From: Legionellales bacterium
Lineage (GTDB): Bacteria > Pseudomonadota > Gammaproteobacteria > Comchoanobacterales > Comchoanobacteraceae
Length of the DNA: 64,000 nt
Reading direction: 5' to 3'
Assembly: GCA_002722435.1 (NCBI GenBank)
Contig: PBLX01000048.1
Location: forward strand, 20,553 to 84,552
Part shown: positions 19,498 through 28,637 of the stretch, one piece after another
Layout of the letters: every line of letters begins with the position of its first letter
Numbering within the stretch: the stretch's first letter is position 1
The notes under the pieces: generated by a model
The model's database searches: none
What the model saw: only the letters and a program-made list of their open reading frames with translations
What the model was told of the DNA's origin: nothing
Program-made: the position numbers and the translations under genes

Positions 19498-22161
19498 ATG
19501 GCAGATTTTTATAAAAGGTGGAGGTCCTTCCTTGCTGAGGCTCCAAAAGACGCAAAGATACTGAGAAATGTAAATGTTGACTACATAAAAAAAGAAGTTC
19601 CCCCGGAACCAGATGAATCTCCCCGAGATTTCTTTTTAAGAATACAACAATTAGAACGTGATCCCGAGTATCCTAATCCTATTTTCCCTCATGAGTTGGT
19701 ATCTTGGATGGAATCTCTACCAGATAACCACTTTCCCAACAAAGACAGGAAAAGGTTTGCCAAATGGTTGGCCAACTCAATATATTATGAGGAAACTGAT
19801 GGAAAGCACAAGCCAGTGCCGGCCGCGGCTTTTGAGAACCTTATAACTTATAACAACGACGTGAGGATTATCACAGATTATCTTAATGCCTCGACTGAAC
19901 TGCCAAAAGAGTTGTGGAGTCTAGGTTTCTATCAGCTGCATGACTTGTCTCTTGAGTGGCACGAAAGGCTCGCTGCCGGCGTTGTCGGGAAAGAAGAGCT
20001 GCCGGCAGGCAAGCTAAACTATATCGGTAAAAAAGTAGTTTATAAATTTAAAAATGGCTATTCTATAGTTGAGGTCGACCCTACAGCGGGCGAAAGAGAT
20101 TATACAAAAGAAGAAGGCCTTCGTTGTGGTTGGGCACATAATTATGAGGAGTTGCAAGAATTTCACTCGTATTTTGATGAGAAAGGAGTAGATCCATCTG
20201 AGCGGCCTGAGTTTTCAATCCGAGACAAAATAAACGATCTAGACATTGAAGGTTGTGCCATGGGTCATTGCGTTGGAGGATATTGTGATACCGTCACCAA
20301 GGGCAACATGACCATATATTCTTTAAGGTCACCAGGAAACAAGCCTCATGCAACAATAGACGTTGTAAATAGTAATAAAAAAGTATATCAGATTAAGGGA
20401 AACCAAAATGAGGTTCCCATCGAAAAGTATCGACCGATGATAAAGCAGTGGCTTCAGTCCTCTGGCCTTGATTATGAGAATACCACTGATTATTTAAACA
20501 TATTAAGCATAGAAGAGGTAAATAGACTTTTTCGAGAGGGCAAACTATCGACAGAGCAGAGTCTTGAGCTGGCCAGGCACTCTGATAATCAAGAGGCTCT
20601 TAGTTTTATTCTAGATAAGATAGAAGATAAACTGGATATGGAAGACGACCCTGAGCCTCTTGGCCGCGACATGAAAAGAAAATTTATTGATGTAATGTGC
20701 AGAAACAAAAATATGAACGAAGATATTAGGATTAGGCTATTAAAGGTAGCGCTACCATTAGATACTTTGGGTGTTCGTGTCAAAGAAGTGTTGGTGTCGG
20801 ATCCTTTTCCACCTGCGCGCCCAGCCCATATAGACTCCGCAAAGCTCGCAACAGCGGCATGGTCGGAATTATCTAGTGATCTCACCACTGGAAAAATAGG
20901 TGAAGAGAAGATGTATTACATGCAGGCCTTTATGGAAGGAAAAGATACAGACCAAAACATAAAAGAGCAGATAATAGAACACATTTTAAGTGATGAGTTT
21001 TTAAAACGAAACTTGAACCGTTATTCTATGAACAATGTCGGTTCTCAAGTGATCCGGCGCTTTGGCATGCCATTCGGACATATTGTTCAAGCTTATCTTA
21101 AAAGTAAGGGCGCCATAGAAGAGCAAGTAACAAAAATATATGATCTACAGAGAGACAAAGTCTTCAAGGTCACATATGGAGAAAGCCGAGGCTTGAACAG
21201 CTACATAGCAGGTTCCACAGCGATGTCTGATGAATTGGTAGATAAGATTATCAGAGATGTAGAAGATAACAGATACATGCAGATGTCCCGAAATAACATA
21301 GTGGATATCATAAGCAATAGAAATGTTAGTGATTCTAGCAAAATCAAATTGTTAAATGTGGAAGACAGGGACAACCAAAGTATAAGGTCGCAGACACTTG
21401 CCACCGATGCGTTCTCTAATTCAAAGGGATCTGCGGGTGTCGTTTTTAATCCACGCGGCAAGATGTTGGCAAGAGCCCTTAAACAGGCAGCTGATGATGG
21501 AAATATTAGTGTAGAAGTTTCCAAGTATCTTGTTGATAAGGGAATCCTCGACTCTGTATTTGCAAAAGAGCTAGAAGGGGAGTACAGAAAGAAAACAGGA
21601 AAAGACCCAATGTTTCACACCCAGTCGGGCAACGAAAGAGCGCAGACTTTAAGAGACATTCGTAATCTAGCACTACAGTGGCTTGCCCAACAAAAAAAAT
21701 TAGTAAAACTAGGAGGTCCTGAGGTCTTTGACCTTATGGAAGAAGTTAACAAATATTTTGGGAAAAACATAATGACAAAAGATAAATTTTATGATAGTAT
21801 TAAAGAACAAATAAACATTAAGGAAGAAAAAGGTAGATCCAGGCAAAGAGGGATTTATAAATTTTATTGTATGATAGCTTATAACTTATCCGCAGATGCG
21901 GGAAAATCAAGAGGCTTGGATGACATTCTGGCAGACCTACGCGCACTTCCTAACGTCACAATTGTGACAGTGGCGATTAGAAATCAAAAGGTTGCCGAAG
22001 GCAGATACATCGCTGGCCTAGCAATCAAATTCATACCGTCCACACCAGGAGACATGAACACTCCAGAGAATGTTAAGTCAAGAATTGTAAAGGACATAAA
22101 GAGATTACAAAATGTACAGTCTCTTTTCAAATTATCGACCGGTCTTATAAGATTAGAATAG
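19498..22161 (+). CDS. PcfJ-like domain protein with CTS-like N-terminus
   Basis: MADFYKRWRSFLAEAP; EGCAMGHCVGGYCDTVTKGNMTIYSLRSPGNKPHATIDV...QIKGNQNEVP. Confidence 0.75.
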   Translation: MADFYKRWRSFLAEAPKDAKILRNVNVDYIKKEVPPEPDESPRDFFLRIQQLERDPEYPNPIFPHELVSWMESLPDNHFPNKDRKRFAKWLANSIYYEETDGKHKPVPAAAFENLITYNNDVRIITDYLNASTELPKELWSLGFYQLHDLSLEWHERLAAGVVGKEELPAGKLNYIGKKVVYKFKNGYSIVEVDPTAGERDYTKEEGLRCGWAHNYEELQEFHSYFDEKGVDPSERPEFSIRDKINDLDIEGCAMGHCVGGYCDTVTKGNMTIYSLRSPGNKPHATIDVVNSNKKVYQIKGNQNEVPIEKYRPMIKQWLQSSGLDYENTTDYLNILSIEEVNRLFREGKLSTEQSLELARHSDNQEALSFILDKIEDKLDMEDDPEPLGRDMKRKFIDVMCRNKNMNEDIRIRLLKVALPLDTLGVRVKEVLVSDPFPPARPAHIDSAKLATAAWSELSSDLTTGKIGEEKMYYMQAFMEGKDTDQNIKEQIIEHILSDEFLKRNLNRYSMNNVGSQVIRRFGMPFGHIVQAYLKSKGAIEEQVTKIYDLQRDKVFKVTYGESRGLNSYIAGSTAMSDELVDKIIRDVEDNRYMQMSRNNIVDIISNRNVSDSSKIKLLNVEDRDNQSIRSQTLATDAFSNSKGSAGVVFNPRGKMLARALKQAADDGNISVEVSKYLVDKGILDSVFAKELEGEYRKKTGKDPMFHTQSGNERAQTLRDIRNLALQWLAQQKKLVKLGGPEVFDLMEEVNKYFGKNIMTKDKFYDSIKEQINIKEEKGRSRQRGIYKFYCMIAYNLSADAGKSRGLDDILADLRALPNVTIVTVAIRNQKVAEGRYIAGLAIKFIPSTPGDMNTPENVKSRIVKDIKRLQNVQSLFKLSTGLIRLE

Positions 22162-22169
22162 GCGGAAAC

Positions 22170-22775
22170 ATGAAAAAGACACCAGAGCAAGTGAAACGAG
22201 GTGAACTCAAGGCAGTATTTGATAAAGTCCTGTCTACTCATCAAATTTCTCTGTCTCCTGAGACAATAGAAATTTTTGAAGGTAAAAATTCAGATTTTAC
22301 AACTGCTAAGTTTTCTTTCATGCAAAAAACAAGTGATGAAGAGGGCAAGATCGTTACGATTGAAAACGCAGAGGGAAAAGGATTTTTAGATTGTTTGTTT
22401 CAAGGTCTACATAATTACTACAAGCAAGACTTCCCTAGCTTGGAGAAGATAAAGCTAGTTGATCTTATCGTAAAGCCGGCCATAATTAAAAAAAAGAAAA
22501 GTTTTGGATCCGACGCCAGCGCTTACACTGTTTTCAAAGTTGAGGTTTCAGAGAAGGGTTTAGTAGAATTTGTGAATGAATCTCGCTCTTTGGTTTATTC
22601 TGGTTTCTGCACTGCTTTGAAAATTTTGGAATTTTACATAAATTGCGAAAAAAGTTTTATAAAATTGCAAAATATTTTGGAAGATGCCAGCCGAAGAAAT
22701 AGACAAGATATAGTCGAGAACTGTAAGTTTGATCTATCTAAGATAACACAAATGAATACTTATGAAAAAGAATGA
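22170..22775 (+). CDS. stand-alone LeuA allosteric/dimerisation-like domain protein (putative)
   Basis: ENAEGKGFLDCLFQGL...KKKSFGSDASAYTVFKVEV...SRSLVYSGFCTALKILEFYIN. Confidence 0.5.
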   Translation: MKKTPEQVKRGELKAVFDKVLSTHQISLSPETIEIFEGKNSDFTTAKFSFMQKTSDEEGKIVTIENAEGKGFLDCLFQGLHNYYKQDFPSLEKIKLVDLIVKPAIIKKKKSFGSDASAYTVFKVEVSEKGLVEFVNESRSLVYSGFCTALKILEFYINCEKSFIKLQNILEDASRRNRQDIVENCKFDLSKITQMNTYEKE

Positions 22776-22857
22776 TAAAAAAATTGATTGGCCAATTGCG
22801 ATCGCTGCTGCTTTTCTTACGGCGACTGTTTTTATATGGCGTATTATTGCTGAATAA
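22762..22857 (+). CDS. 31-aa single-TM micropeptide
   Basis: MKKNDKKIDWPIAIAAAFLTATVFIWRIIAE*. Confidence 0.5.
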   Translation: MKKNDKKIDWPIAIAAAFLTATVFIWRIIAE

Positions 22858-22922
22858 TAATATTCAGTTTTTGGTGTTATTGTGGTTTTTACTCTTAATT
22901 ACTTTAGGAGTTGTACATCACT

Positions 22923-23399
22923 ATGCATCACTCGAAATCGAGAGTCAAAGAACTATCAGTAGGTGACCTTGTTACTCACGCTTTATATGGGAAAGAGTGG
23001 ATAGGTATAATAATTCATTTTGTTAACGAGAGCGGAAAACAAACTCTTCACAATGAAAAGGCGTTGGTCCAAATCCAGCCGAATACAAAATTTGATGGTT
23101 TCTTTAAAAAGAAAGTATCAGATAAAAATAAAGTAAATGACAATCTAGGTTTCATTACCACAAACTGGCTTTTTAAATTAGAGATGATGAAAGTTTTGAA
23201 TTTACACGGTACAAAGCATCCTGACGTGGATGATAAGGTTAGGAAATTTTTGAATTTTGTTGAACTACCCTGTGAAATAGTTACAGGAAATTCCTCAAAA
23301 ATGAAAAGGATAGTGAAATCTATTATAGAGGAGTATTCCTGGCAGTGTAGAGAAAAAGATAGTCATAATTTTGGTTCACTTATAATCACAGAAAAATAG
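22923..23399 (+). CDS. MKVGD/KOW-like domain protein
   Basis: VKELSVGDLVTHALYGKEWIGIIIHF. Confidence 0.65.
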   Translation: MHHSKSRVKELSVGDLVTHALYGKEWIGIIIHFVNESGKQTLHNEKALVQIQPNTKFDGFFKKKVSDKNKVNDNLGFITTNWLFKLEMMKVLNLHGTKHPDVDDKVRKFLNFVELPCEIVTGNSSKMKRIVKSIIEEYSWQCREKDSHNFGSLIITEK

Positions 23400-23409
23400 A
23401 ATACAGATA

Positions 23410-23438
23410 TTGACAAATTCTAGAAATTAAGTTATAAT
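23410..23438 (+). promoter_or_regulatory. sigma70-like promoter
   Basis: TTGACA, 17 nt, TATAAT upstream of uvdE. Confidence 0.7.
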
Positions 23439-23467
23439 ATATAAACAATTACAAAAGGTAAAATATT

Positions 23468-24400
23468 ATGAATTATGGATATGCTTGCATCAACATGACT
23501 CTATCAGATGTACCCAAATCTAAAAGAGTTACAACAAATAGAACTATGATAAAACGAACTTTTAAAGAAAAGGGAATTAAGTACGCCTCAGAGCTTGCTC
23601 TTCAAAACGTAAAGGATCTAATTAAGATTCTCTCATGGAATGAAAAAAATAACATCAAATTTTATCGGATGTCTTCTGACATCTTCCCGTGGTGCTCAGA
23701 GTACAACTACCATGATATGCCACACTATAGAGAAATTGCGTATTGGCTACGATATGCTGGAGACCACGCGTCGGACTGGGGCCACCGCTTGACCTTTCAC
23801 CCTGGCCCTTTTTGTTGTCTCGCATCTCCCAAAAACGATGTTGTAGAGAAGACATATAAAGAACTCAATAATCACTCTCGTATCTTTGATATGATGGGCT
23901 TTGAACCAAGCCATTACAACAAGATCAACATCCACGTAGGAGGCACATATGGAGACAAAGACAAGACAGCGGAGCGCTTCATCGAAAATTTCAATAGACC
24001 TGGAGGACTGGATGAAAACACTAAGAAGCGATTTACACTAGAAAACGACGATAAAGCCTCCATGTGGAGCACAAAGGATATTTATGAAAAAATTTACCAC
24101 AAAACTAGAATCCCGATTGTTTTCGATTACCATCATCATAGATTCTGCACAGGAGGACTCACTGAACGAGAGGCCCTCAAGCTCGCAGCTTCCACTTGGC
24201 CTGCTGGAATCAACCCAGTTGTTCACGTATCAGAGTCGAGAGCTATTGAACAAGGCGACCCAAAAATTCGCCCACAAGCTCATTCAGATTTTATCGAAAG
24301 AAAAGTAGACAGTTATGGTGAACATCATGATGTTATGCTAGAATGCAAAAAGAAAGAGTTAGCCTTGTTGAGGCTGAGGAAAATGCATGAAGCCACCTGA
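23468..24400 (+). CDS. uvdE: UV damage endonuclease UvdE
   Basis: MNYGYACINMTL...FYRMSSDIFPW...LTFHPGPF...NIHVGGTYGDK...LENDD...PIVFDYHHH. Confidence 0.93.
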   Translation: MNYGYACINMTLSDVPKSKRVTTNRTMIKRTFKEKGIKYASELALQNVKDLIKILSWNEKNNIKFYRMSSDIFPWCSEYNYHDMPHYREIAYWLRYAGDHASDWGHRLTFHPGPFCCLASPKNDVVEKTYKELNNHSRIFDMMGFEPSHYNKINIHVGGTYGDKDKTAERFIENFNRPGGLDENTKKRFTLENDDKASMWSTKDIYEKIYHKTRIPIVFDYHHHRFCTGGLTEREALKLAASTWPAGINPVVHVSESRAIEQGDPKIRPQAHSDFIERKVDSYGEHHDVMLECKKKELALLRLRKMHEAT

Positions 24401-24938
24401 ATTAAAAATCTATACGGGCCCAATGTTTGGTGGAAAAACTACAAGAATGCTAGCAGCCTTGGAGAGATATCAGTACCAGCATAGGAAAACAATTTTAGTA
24501 AAACCAAAGATAGACAAGAGATATTCAGAGGAAAAAGTTGTCACCCACAAGGGCCAAGAGCATACTTCGATACTTGTTGAAAATGGGGAACAAATCTACA
24601 CTAAAGCGTCTCAAGCAGATGTGCTCGCGGTGGATGAATTATTCATGATTCCAGACTCAGCCGACGCTCTCTTGGCACTCTACAAGGAAGGTAAGACAAT
24701 CTTAGTTTCCACTCTACAGCTTTCCTCCCAGCCTGAAGGATATACAGCCTTTAGGGAGGTTGAAAGGCTGTTACCTTGGGCCACAAGCATTGAAGTCTGC
24801 CCTGCAGTTTGCTATAAGTGTGGCAGCGATGCTTTCTACACAGAGAGGCTTTCAAAGGACCATCGAGAGGTGCTTGTCGGAGGCGCAGAATCTTATCAGC
24901 CGGTCTGCTGGGAGCATTCCCTCTTACCTAAAATTTAA
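24387..24938 (+). CDS. tdk: Thymidine kinase
   Basis: TGPMFGGKTTRML P-loop, AVDELFMI, Cys pairs in the C-terminal lasso region. Confidence 0.93.
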   Translation: MKPPELKIYTGPMFGGKTTRMLAALERYQYQHRKTILVKPKIDKRYSEEKVVTHKGQEHTSILVENGEQIYTKASQADVLAVDELFMIPDSADALLALYKEGKTILVSTLQLSSQPEGYTAFREVERLLPWATSIEVCPAVCYKCGSDAFYTERLSKDHREVLVGGAESYQPVCWEHSLLPKI

Positions 24939-24980
24939 ATTCATAATAAAAAATATTAACATAACTATACTATTTATAGT

Positions 24981-25202
24981 ATGAGAGAGTTCGAGAAAGG
25001 TGACAGAGTTGTATTGTTAGATCGTCCTCTTGGCCGCCCATCTAAAATAGGAGGAGTGATCATAGGAATTCTTAGCGAAGAAGAGTATAATATTTTATTG
25101 ACAAATGGTTTTGGAAAAGGTAAAATAAAGAAAGTTAAATGCTTTCAAATAATTAAGGAAGAAGATTACAATGAGAAAGATAAGACAAGGCAGCAGAATT
25201 AA
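24981..25202 (+). CDS. small KOW/SH3-like protein
   Basis: MREFEKGDRVVLLDRPLGRPSKIGGVIIGI. Confidence 0.6.
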   Translation: MREFEKGDRVVLLDRPLGRPSKIGGVIIGILSEEEYNILLTNGFGKGKIKKVKCFQIIKEEDYNEKDKTRQQN

Positions 25203-25434
25203 AACAATTATAGAGACTGAATATCAAATTACTGAGTTTCATGAACTGGATAATTTGGATACAAAATCCATATCAGATTCAAAAAATAACTATGAAGAAT
25301 CATTCATCCGGATAAGAGAAGCGCTCCAAGGAAAGCCCTGGTGTTGTGATAACGATAATGATGTTTTGTTTATATGCCAAACTATCGCTGATGAATTAAG
25401 GCAAAACCTCCTGCTCAGAAAAGAGGGCCAATGA
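25171..25434 (+). CDS. hypothetical protein
   Basis: ORF overlapping neighbours. Confidence 0.55.
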   Translation: MRKIRQGSRIKTIIETEYQITEFHELDNLDTKSISDSKNNYEESFIRIREALQGKPWCCDNDNDVLFICQTIADELRQNLLLRKEGQ

Positions 25435-25685
25435 AGAGAGGGGAAGAGGTTAGATGCATCGTTGAGTATGATCTCCTAGGTCTAGCTATAAAGGGTGAAA
25501 AGGGTTGCTATGTGAAGACCGATGGGTCTACGGGAAAGCATTTAATATGGTTTCCCTGCAATGGTGAGTGGGCTGAGTTAGAAGGTAGTCAAATTGAGCT
25601 TGTTAACAAGCCTGGATATATCCCTAGAAAATTTAAAAAATTTATAAAAAATATTAAGACTTTAGAATACACTTTTCCAACATGA
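25431..25685 (+). CDS. small KOW/SH3-like protein
   Basis: ATGA overlap; MKRGEEVRCIVEYDLLGLAIKGEKGCYV. Confidence 0.6.
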   Translation: MKRGEEVRCIVEYDLLGLAIKGEKGCYVKTDGSTGKHLIWFPCNGEWAELEGSQIELVNKPGYIPRKFKKFIKNIKTLEYTFPT

Positions 25686-25885
25686 AATCAAAAGATGTAA
25701 AATGCAACAAGCACTATTGGTCGAAAAGGCATAATTGCAAGTGCACAGCAGTATCAGTTGCAAGGTGGATGGTTGAGTTAAAATTTTTAGACAGTTCTAA
25801 CGATGGTTGGTACCATTGTCAAGAGTTGAGAGAAATAACATCAGAAGACGAAAAAGTTATTGACATTTCTAGTCTTTTAAGGTAA
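25682..25885 (+). CDS. hypothetical protein
   Basis: ATGA overlap. Confidence 0.55.
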   Translation: MKSKDVKCNKHYWSKRHNCKCTAVSVARWMVELKFLDSSNDGWYHCQELREITSEDEKVIDISSLLR

Positions 25886-25894
25886 TATATAAAT

Positions 25895-26083
25895 ATGGAT
25901 TTTGGAATTGTAATGCTTCTTGTTCTATCGCTGCTGTTTTTGCACAATAGGTCAATGGCCGTCGCACGGCAGCAAAGAAAAGAAGAGTTAATAAGAAAAT
26001 TTGTCAAAGACGCTGTACAGAGAAGAAAGCTAGATGAGCTTTATGGAAGAGACGCATCGCAGAAAGTGGATTACGACAGGTAA
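25895..26083 (+). CDS. small protein with N-terminal TM segment
   Basis: MDFGIVMLLVLSLLFLHN. Confidence 0.55.
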   Translation: MDFGIVMLLVLSLLFLHNRSMAVARQQRKEELIRKFVKDAVQRRKLDELYGRDASQKVDYDR

Positions 26084-26312
26084 GATCGTAAAAGTCTTAC
26101 CTCATGTAACAGGAAAAGAATTCTCCCCTGGCCACCGTGGAGATCGAGTGTGGCTACGCAATCAAAACATTGGAATTATAACGAGCGTTACCTCTGAGGG
26201 GTCATACACATATTGTGATGTTCTACTAACAAGCGGCATCATGATTTATACGAGTCAGATCCAACTGGAGAACATTGGTAACTTAGTTGAAAGCAGGATG
26301 AGAAAACAATGA
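26034..26312 (+). CDS. small KOW/SH3-like protein
   Basis: SPGHRGDRVWLRNQNIGIITSV. Confidence 0.55.
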   Translation: MSFMEETHRRKWITTGKIVKVLPHVTGKEFSPGHRGDRVWLRNQNIGIITSVTSEGSYTYCDVLLTSGIMIYTSQIQLENIGNLVESRMRKQ

Positions 26313-26524
26313 AGATTGGCAATTTATATCGTGTAAATTACGGTGCAGGTTATGGCTTCAGCCCACCATGCATGTTTCTGGGTTTTTCTAATACTCGAAA
26401 TACCAACCCAGAGTGGGCAAAGATGATTTGTCAAGAGACTGGCAGACAGTTTGAATCTCACATTGACTATATTTATCCTATACGTCGCACCGCATGGGTT
26501 TATGCGAAAGGTTCTAGATCATGA
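26309..26524 (+). CDS. MKVGDLV-family small protein (divergent)
   Basis: MKIGNLYRVNYGAGYGF; ATGA overlap with next member. Confidence 0.65.
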   Translation: MKIGNLYRVNYGAGYGFSPPCMFLGFSNTRNTNPEWAKMICQETGRQFESHIDYIYPIRRTAWVYAKGSRS

Positions 26525-26703
26525 AAGTCGGTGACTTAGTTCGATATATCCGTGATCCCGACATGATCGGGATAATCAAAGAACAAGAGAAGTTTCAGTT
26601 CATCACTAGAAACTATATTTTGTGGAACGATGGCTGGCCTAGAATTGCAGCACGCCTTTGGTTTGACGATTGCGAGTTGGAGCTATTAAATGAAGTCCGG
26701 TGA
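26521..26703 (+). CDS. MKVGDLV-family small protein
   Basis: MKVGDLVRYIRDPDMIGIIKEQ; 14-nt overlap with next. Confidence 0.75.
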   Translation: MKVGDLVRYIRDPDMIGIIKEQEKFQFITRNYILWNDGWPRIAARLWFDDCELELLNEVR

Positions 26704-26887
26704 CTTAGTAATAAAGCGTTGGGGTCGTATTGAACCGTATCAGCAAGGTACAGTTGCTCTTTGTCTAGGTCCAAAGCAAGCAGCAGGGCTTCTAATGACT
26801 GGCCCACTGGTAGAAATTTTGTACCCTGGATATAGTCCACAATTGCACAAGCCAAGTGAGTTTGAGGTTATCAGTGAAAGTCGGTGA
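26690..26887 (+). CDS. MKVGDLV-family small protein
   Basis: MKSGDLVIKRWG...EVISESR*. Confidence 0.75.
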   Translation: MKSGDLVIKRWGRIEPYQQGTVALCLGPKQAAGLLMTGPLVEILYPGYSPQLHKPSEFEVISESR

Positions 26888-27062
26888 TCTAGTGAAAAAT
26901 GGACAAGGGCATACAGGTATTGTGACAGGTGTTGGCTACAATGGCAGCTGCCCAAGTTACGAGAGGTGCCCATTCTCAAACCCAGACGTCCACGTCGTCA
27001 CGGCTCACGGTAAAAGATTATGGTCTTACAAAGCCTTGGAGGTTATCAGTGAAGGTCGGTGA
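26874..27062 (+). CDS. MKVGDLV-family small protein
   Basis: GTG start inside preceding tail; MKVGDLVKNGQGHTGIVTGV...LEVISEGR*. Confidence 0.75.
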   Translation: MKVGDLVKNGQGHTGIVTGVGYNGSCPSYERCPFSNPDVHVVTAHGKRLWSYKALEVISEGR

Positions 27063-27216
27063 CTTGGTAAACAACAGGAAGTCAGACTGGTCAGGAATTG
27101 TCCTCAAGATCAAATATCACCGCGCTATTGTCCCGCATATTTTGATTTTTGATAAAGAGGGCAGTGTCTTTTGGGAAAGAATGAGTGATTATGAGGTTAT
27201 CAGTGAAAGTCGGTGA
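27049..27216 (+). CDS. MKVGDLV-family small protein
   Basis: GTG start; MKVGDLVNNRKSDWSGIVLKI...EVISESR*. Confidence 0.75.
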   Translation: MKVGDLVNNRKSDWSGIVLKIKYHRAIVPHILIFDKEGSVFWERMSDYEVISESR

Positions 27217-27373
27217 CTTGGTAAGACGCAAGTGGCTTAACCAACGCGACACCAGGCTGGCGATAATAGTAGAAGAGCCAAGCCATCATCACTTGAACAT
27301 CAGGTTTTGCGATGACGGTCGTAAGATTCCAGCAGCAAAGAAGAATTTGGAGTTAGTCAGTGAAAGTCGGTGA
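27203..27373 (+). CDS. MKVGDLV-family small protein
   Basis: GTG start; MKVGDLVRRKWLNQRDTRLAIIVEE...LELVSESR*. Confidence 0.75.
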   Translation: MKVGDLVRRKWLNQRDTRLAIIVEEPSHHHLNIRFCDDGRKIPAAKKNLELVSESR

Positions 27374-27578
27374 CTTGGTGAGAGAAGATTGGGCTGGTGG
27401 CAGACTTGGTGTGGTTGTATCTAAAATCAGAAAATCAACACCACGAGACAACCATAAGCTTGGCGTGATGTATGGCGATGTGCATCCTGTTGTGGATATT
27501 GTCAGGCAGAGTGAAAGAGGGGCAATCAAAGTTGTTCGAGATATTGAAACATTGGAGTTAATAAATGAAAGTCGGTGA
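27360..27578 (+). CDS. MKVGDLV-family small protein
   Basis: GTG start; MKVGDLVREDWAGGRLGVVVSKI...LELINESR*. Confidence 0.75.
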   Translation: MKVGDLVREDWAGGRLGVVVSKIRKSTPRDNHKLGVMYGDVHPVVDIVRQSERGAIKVVRDIETLELINESR

Positions 27579-27753
27579 TCTGGTAAGAATGAACCCGCTA
27601 TGTCATCCAGAACAGTATGGATATGGAATCATCACAGAGGTCATAAGTCCACTCAGGGTCAGGGTAAAATGGGAGAAGTTAAACTGGAAAGACAACGCGT
27701 TTGCGTGGACACAAACGAATATGCTGGAGAACCTAAGCAATGAAGATTGGTGA
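27565..27753 (+). CDS. MKVGDLV-family small protein
   Basis: MKVGDLVRMNPLCHPEQYGYGIITEV. Confidence 0.75.
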   Translation: MKVGDLVRMNPLCHPEQYGYGIITEVISPLRVRVKWEKLNWKDNAFAWTQTNMLENLSNEDW

Positions 27754-27943
27754 CTTGGTCAGATATAAGAAGAGTGAGTTTATATCTGACCGCGTGTATA
27801 ATGACTATGTTGGACTAGTTTTAGAGGTAAGCTCTCTTAGGTTTAAGGAAGACAGAAATATATGTGTAAAGTGGAACACCACACACACCAGCGTACTATG
27901 GCACGAAGAACGAAACCTGGAGGTTATCAATGAAAGCCGGTGA
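27740..27943 (+). CDS. MKVGDLV-family small protein
   Basis: MKIGDLVRYKKSEF...LEVINESR*. Confidence 0.75.
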   Translation: MKIGDLVRYKKSEFISDRVYNDYVGLVLEVSSLRFKEDRNICVKWNTTHTSVLWHEERNLEVINESR

Positions 27944-28133
27944 TTTAGTAAAATTTAATTGTTCAATATTTAACAGCGCCCCAAAATCTTTATTTATTGT
28001 CAAAGCGGTTAGCCAATCGGTCTTTTTCTGGGATACTGCCCACGATCCAAACGATAAAATTTGGGCTAGGCTACACGACTACCCTGCACCCGTCGAAACA
28101 AGGATTCTGGAGGTAGTCAGTGAATGTCGGTGA
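27930..28133 (+). CDS. MKVGDLV-family small protein
   Basis: MKAGDLVKFNCSIFN...LEVVSECR*. Confidence 0.72.
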   Translation: MKAGDLVKFNCSIFNSAPKSLFIVKAVSQSVFFWDTAHDPNDKIWARLHDYPAPVETRILEVVSECR

Positions 28134-28440
28134 CAAAATTTGGGACTGGATGAACGAACATATGTATGTGACCGTGTTCGTTCTTGCTCTCATAACCGAC
28201 TTCTGGGCTAATTGGTATAGCTATGCTATTGTTCACGACTGGATTGTGCTTCAGGCATTTTTAGGAATGGCTTTGCCCTTCTTAAATCTGCCTGGAGTGT
28301 TGTTTTTTATAGACCGAAAAGACATAAAGGTGCGTCTTAAGCTTTGTGCTGTGTCCGCCGTTGCAATGTCGCTTGGCTCAACCTTGATGTTGCTTATGGT
28401 TAGAGCAGGAATAGGAGTTGGAAAGGATATGATACCATGA
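28120..28440 (+). CDS. multi-TM membrane protein carrying the array junction N-terminus
   Basis: GTG start; MNVGDKIWDWMNEHMYVTVFVLALITDFWANWYSYAIV...; hydrophobic segments. Confidence 0.7.
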   Translation: MNVGDKIWDWMNEHMYVTVFVLALITDFWANWYSYAIVHDWIVLQAFLGMALPFLNLPGVLFFIDRKDIKVRLKLCAVSAVAMSLGSTLMLLMVRAGIGVGKDMIP

Positions 28441-28637
28441 AAGTCGGTGACTTGGTAAAAGAGAATTGGGGGATGGAAAGAACTGGTGTTGTCTTGGTAG
28501 AACTTCCTCGCCCGCCGTCATCTCCCGTTCGCATGAGATTGTTCAAAGTCTTGTGGGGCACGTACTCTCCAACGCATCCCACTTTGATAGGTCCACTATG
28601 GGAATCACAAGCGGAGGTAATCAGTGAAAGTCGGTGA
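28437..28637 (+). CDS. MKVGDLV-family small protein
   Basis: MKVGDLVKENWGMERTGVVLVEL...EVISESR*. Confidence 0.75.
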   Translation: MKVGDLVKENWGMERTGVVLVELPRPPSSPVRMRLFKVLWGTYSPTHPTLIGPLWESQAEVISESR

